A stretch of DNA of 42,469 nucleotides, taken from positions 1-42,469 of the forward strand of contig CAVFZY010000025.1 in NCBI GenBank assembly GCA_963627135.1, read 5' to 3'. This document shows, piece by piece, positions 31,529-39,432 of the stretch; the stretch's first letter is position 1, and each line of letters begins with the position of its first letter. The notes under the pieces are model-generated. The model was not told the origin of the DNA, searched no databases, and saw only the letters and a program-made list of their open reading frames with translations. The translations under genes and the position numbers were made by a program. This DNA comes from CAG-103 sp963627135 (GTDB lineage: Bacteria > Bacillota > Clostridia > Oscillospirales > Oscillospiraceae).

Positions 31529-32041
31529 TCATGCCCGCAGCAGGGCGCGGCGGGCCCTCCAGTCCGGCAGATAGCGCGCGATGAGCGCGTAAAACTCCGC
31601 GCCGTGGTTCATGTAGCGCAGGTGCGCCAGCTCGTGCACGACGACATAGTCGATCGCCTCCGGCGGGTACTGCATCAGCCGCCACGAAAAGCAGATGTGC
31701 CCCTGCGAGCTGCAGCTGCCAAAGCGCGTGCGCGCCCCCGTGATGCGCACCTGCGTCGGGTAGAGGCCCATCCGCTCGCAATAGTACGCCACGCGCTGCG
31801 GCAGATACGCCTTCGCCTGCCGGATGTACACCTCCCGCTCGGCGTCCGTCGGCTCCGGGTGCGCGGCAGCGCGGGCCTCCTGTTTGGCCAGCCCGCGCGC
31901 GATCCAGTCGGCGTGCGACGCGACAAAGCGGTCGATCACCGCCTGGGATGTCCGGTATGGCGCGCGCACGATCACGCGCCCGCCGCGCAGCTCAAGCGCC
32001 AGCGTGCGGCGGCCGGAGCGAATGAGTTCATACGGCTGCAC
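31529..32041 (-). CDS. YgjP-like (DUF45, M48-type) metallopeptidase
   Basis: A 170-residue zinc protease domain protein. The active site is VVVHELAHLRYMNHGAEFYALI (HExxH plus the downstream Glu region). The DUF45 hallmarks TRFGSCSSQGHICFSWRLMQYPPEAIDYV are also present. No ATG lies near the start of homology. A GTG at 32041, with AAAGGGGGA 6 bases upstream, fits. The much longer open frame beyond it runs antisense to nfo and is rejected. It diverges from nfo. The family is sometimes linked to restriction systems, but none is nearby. Confidence 0.88.
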   Translation of the reverse strand: MQPYELIRSGRRTLALELRGGRVIVRAPYRTSQAVIDRFVASHADWIARGLAKQEARAAAHPEPTDAEREVYIRQAKAYLPQRVAYYCERMGLYPTQVRITGARTRFGSCSSQGHICFSWRLMQYPPEAIDYVVVHELAHLRYMNHGAEFYALIARYLPDWRARRALLRA

Positions 32042-32095
32042 GGCCAGTCCCCCTTTCTCTGGACAGCATACACCATCCGTGGCGCGGTGGCAAGC

Positions 32096-32124
32096 TTGGC
32101 AGCCGCCGCGCGGTGTGCTATGAT
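32096..32124 (+). promoter_or_regulatory. Promoter of nfo
   Basis: TTGGCA (32096-32101) and TATGAT (32119-32124), 17-base spacing, 28 bases before the nfo ATG. Confidence 0.7.
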
Positions 32125-32152
32125 GAGGGCATCCATTCTTTGAGGTGATCGT

Positions 32153-32983
32153 ATGTTCCGGATCGGCTGTCACATTTCCTCCGCCGGCGGGTATCTCGCC
32201 ATGGCAAAGCGCGCAGAGGCGCTGGGTGCGAACACGTTCGCGTTCTTCACGCGCAATCCCCGCGGCGGCAGCGCCAAACCCATTGAGGACGCAGACATCA
32301 CAGCCTTTCACGCCGAGTGCGCCCGCGCGGGCATCGACCGGCTGGTCGCGCACGCGCCCTACACGCTCAACCCCTGCGCGGCCAAGCCGAACGTGGCGGA
32401 GTTCGCGCGCATGGCCTTTTCGGATGACCTGCAGCGCATGGAGCACACGCCCGGACAGCTCTATAATTTTCACCCCGGTAGCCACGTCGGGCAGGGCATC
32501 GACGTGGGCATCGAGAAGATCGCCGCACTGCTCAATGAGGTCCTCTTCCCCGATATGACCACAACCGTCCTGCTCGAGACCATGGCCGGCAAGGGCAGCG
32601 AGGTTGGCGGCCGCTTCGAGGAGCTGCGCGCCATCATCGACCGCGTGGAGGTGACGGAGCACATCGGCGTCTGCCTCGACACGTGCCACGTCTGGGACGC
32701 GGGGTATGACATTGCCGCCGACCTCGAGGGCGTGCTCGCGGAGTTTGACCGCGTGATTGGACTGGAGCGCCTGCGCGCTGTGCACCTCAACAACAGCCTG
32801 AATCCGTGCGGCAGCCACAAGGACCGGCACGCGAAGCTGCTCAACGGCTGCATCCCGCCGGAGGCGCTCGTGCGCGCCACCCGCCACCCGGCGCTGGCGG
32901 GACTGCCGTTCATTCTCGAGACGCCGAACGACGATGCTGGGTACGCGCAGGAGATCGCGTGGCTGCGCGCGGCGCAAAACTAG
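32153..32983 (+). CDS. nfo: Endonuclease IV (AP endonuclease)
   Basis: A 276-residue base-excision repair enzyme that cuts DNA at abasic sites, with three zincs in a TIM barrel. Signature motifs: IGCHISSAGGY at the start, FTRNPRG, HAPYTLN, NFHPGSHVG, LLETMAGKGSEVG, VCLDTCHVWDAGYD and HLNNSLNPCGSHKDRH. Length is normal. GAGGTGA lies 4-5 bases before the ATG. Own promoter; divergent from the YgjP-like gene. Confidence 0.97.
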   Translation: MFRIGCHISSAGGYLAMAKRAEALGANTFAFFTRNPRGGSAKPIEDADITAFHAECARAGIDRLVAHAPYTLNPCAAKPNVAEFARMAFSDDLQRMEHTPGQLYNFHPGSHVGQGIDVGIEKIAALLNEVLFPDMTTTVLLETMAGKGSEVGGRFEELRAIIDRVEVTEHIGVCLDTCHVWDAGYDIAADLEGVLAEFDRVIGLERLRAVHLNNSLNPCGSHKDRHAKLLNGCIPPEALVRATRHPALAGLPFILETPNDDAGYAQEIAWLRAAQN

Positions 32984-33089
32984 CGGGATTTTTATCTTCA
33001 CTGTCCTGATTATTGGACTTTGCATGTGCTATGCTGTGGAAAAAGGGAGAAAACAGAAACACAACATAGACATGAGAGGAGAAAAAATC

Positions 33090-33395
33090 ATGACCCTGCG
33101 AACGTACATTGACCACGCGATCCGCGACGGTGCCGCCTTTGACGCCGTTATCTACGGCTGCGACGTGCAGCAGACCTTCTGCTGGCAGCCGGACATGTGC
33201 ATCACGGATGCCTGCGAGGCGGAGTACCGCCCGCTGCTCGACGCGGAGATCCGCATCCTGGCCGCCGCGCCGGGCGAGCGGTTTTCCATCATCGAGATCT
33301 GCACGGACAGGCTCTTTCTCGGCGACGCCTTTTCGCAGTGCGCAGCGGGCTACTGCAGCACGCGCGAGTACCGGCGGCTGTTCCGCGCCGGGTAA
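33090..33395 (+). CDS. Hypothetical 101-residue Cys-containing protein
   Basis: A small cytoplasmic protein that I do not recognise. It begins MTLRTYIDHAIRDGAAFD and contains seven cysteines (YGCDVQQTFCWQPDMCITDACEAEY, IEICTD, FSQCAAGYCSTREY). GAGGAG lies 8 bases before the ATG; an upstream in-frame ATG at 33072 overlaps that site. It is separated from nfo by 106 bases, with no clear promoter. The cysteine spacing could suit a metal site, but no family is claimed. Confidence 0.75.
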   Translation: MTLRTYIDHAIRDGAAFDAVIYGCDVQQTFCWQPDMCITDACEAEYRPLLDAEIRILAAAPGERFSIIEICTDRLFLGDAFSQCAAGYCSTREYRRLFRAG

Positions 33396-33500
33396 AACAA
33401 GCAGTGCCATAAGCGGCACCCGTCCCTGAGCCTATAGCTCTGGAGCGAGCGCTGCTTTTTGCCGCCATTCCCGTTGCATACAAACAGATAGCTATGGAGT

Positions 33501-33570
33501 AGCGGGGGTGCTCGAGGGGGCAAGGCCCGCCTTGAATTTGATCCTGCGGTTTTTCAGACGCTTTCGCGTC
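33501..33570 (+). repeat. 70-bp direct repeat, copy 1
   Basis: Differs from copy 2 (33624-33693) by one base by hand alignment. It contains a palindrome-rich core with CTCGAG and ends at GACGCTTTCGCGTC. It lies in a 415-base stretch without a gene between 33395 and 33811. Confidence 0.85.
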
Positions 33571-33623
33571 GGGCAAATCGATTGCCGCGCTCCGTATTTC
33601 GCGCAAGGGACCGTCCTCTGAGC

Positions 33624-33693
33624 AGCGGGGGTGCTCGAGGGGGCAAGGCCCGCCTCGAATTTGATCCTGCGGTTTTTCAGACGCTTTCGCGTC
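33624..33693 (+). repeat. 70-bp direct repeat, copy 2
   Basis: Second copy, 123 bases after the first. Here the right end continues into a complete 16-bp hairpin (33669-33704), which copy 1 lacks after its first 14 bases. The unit may be a dispersed extragenic repeat family of this genome. Confidence 0.85.
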
Positions 33694-33730
33694 TGAAAAA
33701 CCGCCCCGAAGCCAACAGCTCCGGGGCGGT
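33669..33730. terminator. Tandem hairpins downstream of the SGNH gene
   Basis: A perfect 16-bp stem (33669-33684 and 33689-33704) is followed by a second stem with CCGCCCCG (33701-33708) and CGGGGCGG (33722-33729). T- and A-runs are internal to the first stem. They lie between convergent genes and may end transcripts on either strand. Confidence 0.55.
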
Positions 33731-33810
33731 CCCCGCTTGGCGGGGTCTGGGGGAATGGAGAGGATGCGGACGAAGTGCGCATGGATCGTCCGTTGGGAAG
33801 CAATGAAAGC

Positions 33811-35376
33811 TCAGGCACTGACGAACCGCCACAGGAGCGCCGCGCACTCGGCGCGCGTCGCCGTGCCCTGCGGGTCAAGGCGATTGCCGTCCTTGCCATA
33901 GAGAATGCCGTTTTCCACGGCCCAGGCCAGCGCCGCACGGGCATAATCACTGACAGCACCCGCATCGGTAAAACCGCTCAGGGCATCATCCGACTGGGCT
34001 TCATCCGCAGCGCCCGTAAGGCATGCGTAGCGGTAAAGGATAGTGGCCAAATCCTGCCGGCTGATCGCCTGCGTGGGGCAGAACGTGTCGGCGCTGCAGC
34101 CGCTGACCACACCGGCATGGTAGGCCCAGAGGACGGACTGCGCATAGTAAGCGTCGGACGGAACATCGCGGAAGGGCATGTCCGTACCCGACGCGTCCGG
34201 TTCCCCGGCAATACGGTGCACAATGGCTGCGACCATAGCGCGGTCCACCGGCATGTCGGGTGCAAAGCGCGTATCCGTCACGCCGACCATGAGGCCTCGG
34301 TAGTAGCAGGCCGCCACATCCATATAATACCACGCGCCCTCCGGCACATCTTCAAACGACAGGGCCGTGTCCGGAAGCACGGAGAGGATGCGGTCGGCAA
34401 TGTAGCGATGGCCCGCTGCCGTGGGGTGCACAGCCGGGAGATACGCCGTCCAGAAATCGTCCTGCGTGAACGCCAGCTCGCCGCACTCGACATCCGGCAC
34501 ATCGCAGTAAATGTACTGCCCGGCGTAGGCGGAGTCGCTCTTCATCCAGGCGTTCATCTTGTCCATGATCGGCTGCAGGAGCTTGCCGGTCTTGACCACA
34601 CTGCCGACCGTGATGGAGGTGTTGGCAAACGCATTGTGCATGCCAACCACGACGAGCGTCACGTCCGGGTTCAGGCGGTAGATGTTTTTCACGATCGCGT
34701 CCCAGTTTTCCTTGAACTGCTGGTAGGCGATGTTCATGTGGTATGTCAGCGATGCGAGAACCTTCGTCCCCTGCCCGATGGACTCGGCATAACCGATGAG
34801 CTTGAGCAGCGCCGTGCCGAAATCACCGGTCTTCTGCAGTTCGGCCTTGATGGCGTCGAGAATGGCCTTATCCACACCGTCCGTGTCATTCATCTCGCGC
34901 AGGACCAGAATAATCGGGTTGGAAAGGATATCATTTGAACCGATGTTGACCGTAATGAGATCGGCCTCCTCCACCGCCTGGATGTACAGGTCGCGGCGGG
35001 ACTCCAGGTCATCATACGTCACGGATGCGGCTGTGCCGAGGGCCTCGGCATATTCCCAGTTCGTGATCTCCCAGTCGGGATCAAGCAGATGGCGCATCTC
35101 GTGACTGCGGAATCCGCTCCAGCCGCAGGCGTTGAGCTTGGCACCGAGACCATTTGCAACCATGGAGTGGTACGCGCCCGACGTCACGGTGCACGGCTGG
35201 TCCTGATAGCCCTCGGCAGCGTAGCCGGCGGCGTTGCTGTCACCGAGGCAGGTATAGACGCGGTAGCGGGCATAGCGCGCGGGAACGGTGTCCGCCGCCA
35301 GCGCCGGCAGGCACAGCAGGCTCGCCGCAAGCACGAGCGCGAGCAGCAGGGCGATAGGTTTTCTGACGTGTTTCAT
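33811..35376 (-). CDS. Secreted SGNH/GDSL hydrolase with three SLH domains
   Basis: A 521-residue exported esterase. It has a signal peptide (IALLLALVLAASLLCLPALA). The SGNH domain shows block I YTCLGDSNAAGYAA (GDS), block III INIGSNDILS-like VNIGSNDIL and block V AVHPTAAGHRYIA (catalytic His). Three SLH repeats follow from about residue 340 (SFEDVPEGAWYYMDVAACYYRGLMVG; FRDVPSDAYYAQSVLWAYHAGVVSG; FTDAGAVSDYARAALAWAVENGILYG). AAGGAG lies 7 bases before the ATG. The upstream gene, an acyl-CoA ligase-like protein, ends 21 bases before, so they form an operon. It may deacylate a wall or lipid substrate at the cell surface. Confidence 0.92.
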   Translation of the reverse strand: MKHVRKPIALLLALVLAASLLCLPALAADTVPARYARYRVYTCLGDSNAAGYAAEGYQDQPCTVTSGAYHSMVANGLGAKLNACGWSGFRSHEMRHLLDPDWEITNWEYAEALGTAASVTYDDLESRRDLYIQAVEEADLITVNIGSNDILSNPIILVLREMNDTDGVDKAILDAIKAELQKTGDFGTALLKLIGYAESIGQGTKVLASLTYHMNIAYQQFKENWDAIVKNIYRLNPDVTLVVVGMHNAFANTSITVGSVVKTGKLLQPIMDKMNAWMKSDSAYAGQYIYCDVPDVECGELAFTQDDFWTAYLPAVHPTAAGHRYIADRILSVLPDTALSFEDVPEGAWYYMDVAACYYRGLMVGVTDTRFAPDMPVDRAMVAAIVHRIAGEPDASGTDMPFRDVPSDAYYAQSVLWAYHAGVVSGCSADTFCPTQAISRQDLATILYRYACLTGAADEAQSDDALSGFTDAGAVSDYARAALAWAVENGILYGKDGNRLDPQGTATRAECAALLWRFVSA

Positions 35377-35397
35377 ATCGTTTCTCCTTCCTGTATG

Positions 35398-37149
35398 TCA
35401 GGCACAGTGTTCTCGTTCGTAGTCGTCCTCCAGCCGGCGATAGTCGATCTTGCCGACGGCCGTGTGCGGCAGCTCCGGCACGAAGGCCAGGTCATACAGC
35501 CGGTCCTTGAGCGGGAGCTGTGCGTTGCACAGCGCCAGGATCTCGTCCCGGATAGCCTGGAACCGCTCGTGCGGGATCGTGTCTCTGAGCTTCACGAACG
35601 CCATGGGCAGCTTGCCCTGGGCCCGCTCCCGGTCGCGCACGGCGACGACCGCGCACGCCTCCACCTTGCCGCAGCTACCGATAATGCCCTCGAGCTGCGT
35701 CGGAAACACCTTGTGCCCGTCGTGGCGGATGATGATGCGCTTCATGCGGCCCTTGATGTAAACAAAGCCGTCCGCATCCATATAGCCGAGGTCCCCACTG
35801 TGGATCCAGACCGTGCCGTCCGGGTGGCGGCGCATGACGCGGGCTGTCTCCTCGGGATTGTTGAGATAGCCGAGCATCATCGTCGGGCCGGTGATGCAGA
35901 TCTCGCCCATCTCGTCGTAGCCCAGCTCCTCGAACGAATCCGGCCGGAACACGGATACGGTGGTTTTCAGCAGCGGGATGCCGACCGAGCCGTTTTTGTG
36001 CACATGATTGAAGTTGCAGCACGCGGCGGCGCTGACCTCGCTCATGCCGTAGCCCTGCGAGAGCGGATAGCGGCAGCCGCGGCTGTGCAGGAAGCCGTTG
36101 AGCTTGTCCTCCAGCCCGGCGTTCATCGTGTCGCCGCCGGAACCGGCCGTCTCGAAAAACGACAGATCCATTTTTCGTATCCGTGCGTCGTTCATCAGCC
36201 GCTCGTAGTGCGACGGGACGGCCAGCGTGTGCGTCGGGCGGTAGCGCCGGACCATGTCCGCGAACTTTTCCGGATCAAACAGCGGGACGAGCACGACCTC
36301 CAGCCCGAGCGAAAGCGGCACATGCAGACTGCACACGACACCGTAGGACGCGAACGGCGGGATAATATCGAGAAAGCGGTTATCGCGGCTGTAGTTGACA
36401 CCCGAGAGGCCGAAATTCACGCTCATGGCGTTCATGCCATCGTTTGTGAGCATGACGCCCTTGGGTACGCCGGTCGTGCCGCCGGTGTGGTTGATGACAG
36501 CGAGCATGTTCTCCCGGTACGGCACAGGCTGGGCATTTTCCCCCTCACCCGCGCGCAGAAAATCATCCCAGTAGACGATGCGTTTGTCCGCCGGCAGGCG
36601 GACCGTACCGGCCTTGAGCCGCTTGAGCAGACGCACCATCGGCGGCAGCGACCGCTCCGCTGTCTGGACGATGATCGTGTCTACATCCAGCGTCGGCAGT
36701 ATGTCCAGATTTTTTTCGAGGATCGCGTCGAGGATCACCAGCACGCGCGAGCCGGTCTCGGCCACAAAATTGCAGATGCCCTCGCTGCTCGCACGCGGGT
36801 CGATCATGTTCGATACGCCGCCGATCTTGTTGAGTCCGTAGAGCGAATAGACCGTCTCCGGGATCGCCAGCGAGCAGCACGTCACGATCTCGCCCGGCTG
36901 CACGCCGAGTGCCTGATAGGCGTCCGCCGTGCGATCGATCTCGCGCAGCGCACGGCCGAATGGAATGCGGTTGCCGTAGTAGTTGAGCGCGGCATTGTCC
37001 GGATACGCGCCGTTTTGCGCCGCGAGATAGCCGTAGAGCGTATCCTGCGGCAGCGGTGCGGCCACGGCCTCCGGGCTGAAGTATTTCAGCCACGGTTTGG
37101 CCTCGGACGGGCGCGGTTTTGCCTGCAGATCATAAGAAAGTTCATACAT
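35398..37149 (-). CDS. AMP-forming acyl-CoA synthetase/ligase family protein
   Basis: A 583-residue adenylate-forming enzyme. The P-loop-like motif is INHTGGTTGVPKGVM, A5 is SQGYGMSE, A7 is WIHSGDLGYMDADGFVYIKGRMKRII and A10 ends AVGKIDYRRL with the catalytic Lys. It activates a carboxylate as acyl-AMP and then forms a thioester. The ATG at 37149 follows GGGGGG at 8 bases; the longer frame to 37332 is non-coding. The C-terminal swivel domain is complete. It lies in an operon with the SLH-anchored SGNH hydrolase, suggesting linked acyl metabolism. Substrate unknown. Confidence 0.93.
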   Translation of the reverse strand: MYELSYDLQAKPRPSEAKPWLKYFSPEAVAAPLPQDTLYGYLAAQNGAYPDNAALNYYGNRIPFGRALREIDRTADAYQALGVQPGEIVTCCSLAIPETVYSLYGLNKIGGVSNMIDPRASSEGICNFVAETGSRVLVILDAILEKNLDILPTLDVDTIIVQTAERSLPPMVRLLKRLKAGTVRLPADKRIVYWDDFLRAGEGENAQPVPYRENMLAVINHTGGTTGVPKGVMLTNDGMNAMSVNFGLSGVNYSRDNRFLDIIPPFASYGVVCSLHVPLSLGLEVVLVPLFDPEKFADMVRRYRPTHTLAVPSHYERLMNDARIRKMDLSFFETAGSGGDTMNAGLEDKLNGFLHSRGCRYPLSQGYGMSEVSAAACCNFNHVHKNGSVGIPLLKTTVSVFRPDSFEELGYDEMGEICITGPTMMLGYLNNPEETARVMRRHPDGTVWIHSGDLGYMDADGFVYIKGRMKRIIIRHDGHKVFPTQLEGIIGSCGKVEACAVVAVRDRERAQGKLPMAFVKLRDTIPHERFQAIRDEILALCNAQLPLKDRLYDLAFVPELPHTAVGKIDYRRLEDDYEREHCA

Positions 37150-37464
37150 ACCTGATACCCCCCTGTCTGGAGCGATGCCCCAATGAATGCGCAGCGGTAT
37201 GTCCGAGAGCTCCGCTGCGGTTTTTGAACAGAAAGTGGAAATACGACCGCTTCTGAACAGAACTTCTTCGCTCTGTATTGCGTTTCCATGAAAAAAATAT
37301 TGCAGGCAATTTGAAAAAAATTTTAAACGCAAGAAAACAAGACCTTAAAATTCCCATTCTCCATAATTTCGTGCAATATTTTGCCGCCGGATTTGCAATA
37401 TGGTATGCAGGTGTGTTATGCTGGTGACAGATAGGTCCACCTTGCGAAAAAAGAGGTCCACGCT
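37150..37464. other. Divergent intergenic region
   Basis: No gene is seen in these 315 bases. They hold an 8-bp hairpin (37190-37197 with 37212-37219, then GTTTTT on the plus strand) in the ligase leader, a T-rich tract at about 37300-37325, and a possible sigma-gene promoter: TTGCAA (37393-37398) and TATGCT (37417-37422), 18-base spacing. Confidence 0.55.
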
Positions 37465-38010
37465 ATGAGCAACACCACCCATCCGGCAGTCAGCGAGCAG
37501 CTGCTCGTGCGCATCGCCGCCGGAGACAAAGCCGCGCTTGCCGAGCTGTATGTGCAGGCGAAAAATCCCGTCTACTGCTTTGCCCTGTCCATCCTGCGCG
37601 ACAGTTTCGCCGCCGAGGACGTGATGCAGGAGACATTCCTGCAGGTCTGGAAGAGCGCGCCCACCTACCGCCCCGGCGGCAAAAACGCGCTGACATGGAT
37701 CCTGGGCATCACAAAATACACCGCGCTCGCCCGCCTGCGCGAGGGGCAGCGCACCGGCGTCCCGCTCGAGGACGCCGCGGATCAGGCCGATCCCCGCGAC
37801 GCATTCCGGGACTGCGAAAACCGGATCGTGACGCAGGCCATGCTCGCGCAGCTTGCGCAGGACGAGCGCGAGATCGTCGTTTTGCACGTCGTCACGGGAC
37901 TCAAGCACCGCGAGATCGCGGAGCTGCTGGAAATGCCGCTGCCGACGGTACTGAGCAAGTACCGCCGCAGCCTGAAGAAGCTGGAAAGGCTGGTGAGAGA
38001 GCCGTCATGA
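37465..38010 (+). CDS. ECF-type RNA polymerase sigma factor
   Basis: A 181-residue sigma factor with region 2 (ALAELYVQAKNPVYCFALSILRDSFAAEDVMQETFLQVWKSAPTY) and region 4 (ALLAQLAQDE-type MLAQLAQDEREIVVLHVVTGLKHREIAELLEMPLPTVLSKYRRSLKKLE), and no region 3. AGAGG lies 8 bases before the ATG. Its stop overlaps the start of the anti-sigma gene as ATGA. It likely drives its own operon and surface-stress or wall genes, released when the RsgI-like partner is processed. Confidence 0.95.
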   Translation: MSNTTHPAVSEQLLVRIAAGDKAALAELYVQAKNPVYCFALSILRDSFAAEDVMQETFLQVWKSAPTYRPGGKNALTWILGITKYTALARLREGQRTGVPLEDAADQADPRDAFRDCENRIVTQAMLAQLAQDEREIVVLHVVTGLKHREIAELLEMPLPTVLSKYRRSLKKLERLVREPS

Positions 38011-39317
38011 AACCGGAAGAGATCAAAACACGTCTGCGCGATGAAATGGCCGATCTCGCGCCCGACCGGCTGGAGGATCTGCTGGCCTCCTGCGATGCAC
38101 AGCCGCAGGAGCGCGCGCCGCAGCCGGTGCCGATGCCGTCACCCCGCCGCCCGGTGTGGAAGCCGCTCGCCGCGGCCGCCGTGTTCGTGCTGCTGCTCGG
38201 CGGCATATTCAGCTACCGTGCGCTCGACCAAAGCGTCTGCACCGTCACTGTCGACATCAACCCCAGCGTCACGCTAACGGTCAACCGCCTCGACCGTGTC
38301 AAGGCCATGGATGCCGGCAACGCGGACGCCGCCGCCCTGCTCACGGACACCGATCTGCAGGGCGCACGCATGCAGGACGCACTCAGCACGCTCGCAGACG
38401 CACTCGCGGACGCCGACTACCTCACGGACGCGGACAACACGCTGCTCGTGACCGTCGAAGGCGCTTCCGCCGCGCGGGCACAAAAGCTCGGCAAGGCCGT
38501 CTATGATGCGGCGCAGACGTCTGCACAGCAGCGGCAGTTTTCCGCCGCCGTGCTCTGCCAGCAGGCAGCGGACTCCGATCAGACGCGCACGGACGCCGAT
38601 GCCTGGCTGGTGTCGCCCGGCAAGGCGGCGCTGGCCGAGACGATTGCCTTGCAGACGCAGCTCGATACGGCGCAGGCACTCAGCACCCTGCCGGTGCAGG
38701 ATCTGCTCGTGCTGGCCGAGACATATGATGTCACGTTCGACACGGCGCAGCTCTACGGCACCGTCAGCCGCGACGGATACCGGAGCGAGGATGACGTGCG
38801 CGCGATCGTGGGCGGCGACGCGGCGGTCGATCCGGCCGACTGCACGCAGGAGCTGACACAGTACGGCAGTCAGCTCGCCTACCGTGTCCGCTTTGCGGCG
38901 GCCGACGGGGAATACTGCTATACGATCGCCGCGCGCACCGGTGAGATTCTCGATGTGCAGCGCCCGGAGCGGCCTGCACAGACGCCGGACGCTCCGGCCA
39001 CCCCCGCAAAGCCGGGCGTTCCGGACAGCCCCACCGCCCCGACCGACCCGACCGACCCAACCGACCCGACCGACCCAACCGACCCGACCGACCCAACCGA
39101 CCCAACCGACCCGACCGACCCAACCGACCCGACCGATTCGGAGATCAGCATATCCGAGGCCCTGCGCCGGGTGCTGCGGAGGCTGGGCATCTCGCTGGCG
39201 GAGATCCGCGACGTCGATGTCCAGCGCGTGCATGCGGCGGGCCGCGATGCCTACCACATCACCTTCACGGTAAACGGGAAGCCGTATTCGTTTTACGTGG
39301 ATGACAATATTTTCTGA
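38007..39317 (+). CDS. RsgI-like transmembrane anti-sigma factor with PTD repeats and PepSY-like end
   Basis: A 436-residue single-pass membrane protein. Residues 1-50 are cytoplasmic and would hold the sigma factor; the membrane segment is LAAAAVFVLLLGGIFSYRAL. Outside it, VTVDINPSVTLTVNRLDRVKAMDAGN matches the RsgI periplasmic domain, including the Asn-Pro bond that is self-cleaved in known RsgI proteins. A second domain ends with a PepSY-like segment (CTQELTQYGSQLAYRVRFAAADGEYCYTIAARTGEILDV). Then comes a Pro-Thr-Asp linker of 11 units, and a second PepSY-like domain from SISEALRRVLRRLG to the C-terminus. Translation is coupled to the sigma gene. Confidence 0.92.
   Translation: MKPEEIKTRLRDEMADLAPDRLEDLLASCDAQPQERAPQPVPMPSPRRPVWKPLAAAAVFVLLLGGIFSYRALDQSVCTVTVDINPSVTLTVNRLDRVKAMDAGNADAAALLTDTDLQGARMQDALSTLADALADADYLTDADNTLLVTVEGASAARAQKLGKAVYDAAQTSAQQRQFSAAVLCQQAADSDQTRTDADAWLVSPGKAALAETIALQTQLDTAQALSTLPVQDLLVLAETYDVTFDTAQLYGTVSRDGYRSEDDVRAIVGGDAAVDPADCTQELTQYGSQLAYRVRFAAADGEYCYTIAARTGEILDVQRPERPAQTPDAPATPAKPGVPDSPTAPTDPTDPTDPTDPTDPTDPTDPTDPTDPTDPTDSEISISEALRRVLRRLGISLAEIRDVDVQRVHAAGRDAYHITFTVNGKPYSFYVDDNIF
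39039..39137 (+). repeat. Tandem 9-bp repeat, 11 units, in the anti-sigma gene
   Basis: Eleven consecutive 9-base units CCR-ACC-GAY encode Pro-Thr-Asp. The wobble base of Pro alternates between G and A. Unit loss or gain would keep the frame, so the linker length can vary between strains. Confidence 0.95.
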
Positions 39318-39328
39318 ATCCATATTGT

Positions 39329-39358
39329 AAGACGGCCTGTCAAATGACAGGCCGTCTT
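39329..39358 (+). terminator. Hairpin after the anti-sigma gene
   Basis: Perfect 14-bp stem (39329-39342 and 39345-39358) with a tight turn; TT ends the right arm, then CCTGTCC. It lies 12 bases after the stop. Confidence 0.8.
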
Positions 39359-39369
39359 CCTGTCCGCAC

Positions 39370-39398
39370 TTGACTTCCGGCGCGTACAAGATTACAAT
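39370..39398 (+). promoter_or_regulatory. Promoter of the ThrE exporter
   Basis: TTGACT (39370-39375) and TACAAT (39393-39398), 17-base spacing, 34 bases before the ATG. Confidence 0.75.
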
Positions 39399-39432
39399 AC
39401 AGTCCGAATTTTCAAAAAAGGCGTGAGATACG

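Noticed and set aside
31529..33025. A 498-codon version of the YgjP-like gene
   Set aside because: The extra 328 codons are antisense to nfo and carry no family motif; a GTG at 32041 with a good ribosome site explains the real gene.
33501..33693. CRISPR array or IS terminal repeats
   Set aside because: Only two long direct copies, no regular spacers and no transposase between them.
35089..37155. A 688-codon open frame on the plus strand
   Set aside because: Antisense to the acyl-CoA ligase; Arg/His/Asp-rich composition typical of a shadow frame.
39039..39137. CRISPR-like array
   Set aside because: The 9-base units are contiguous without spacers and encode Pro-Thr-Asp in frame.
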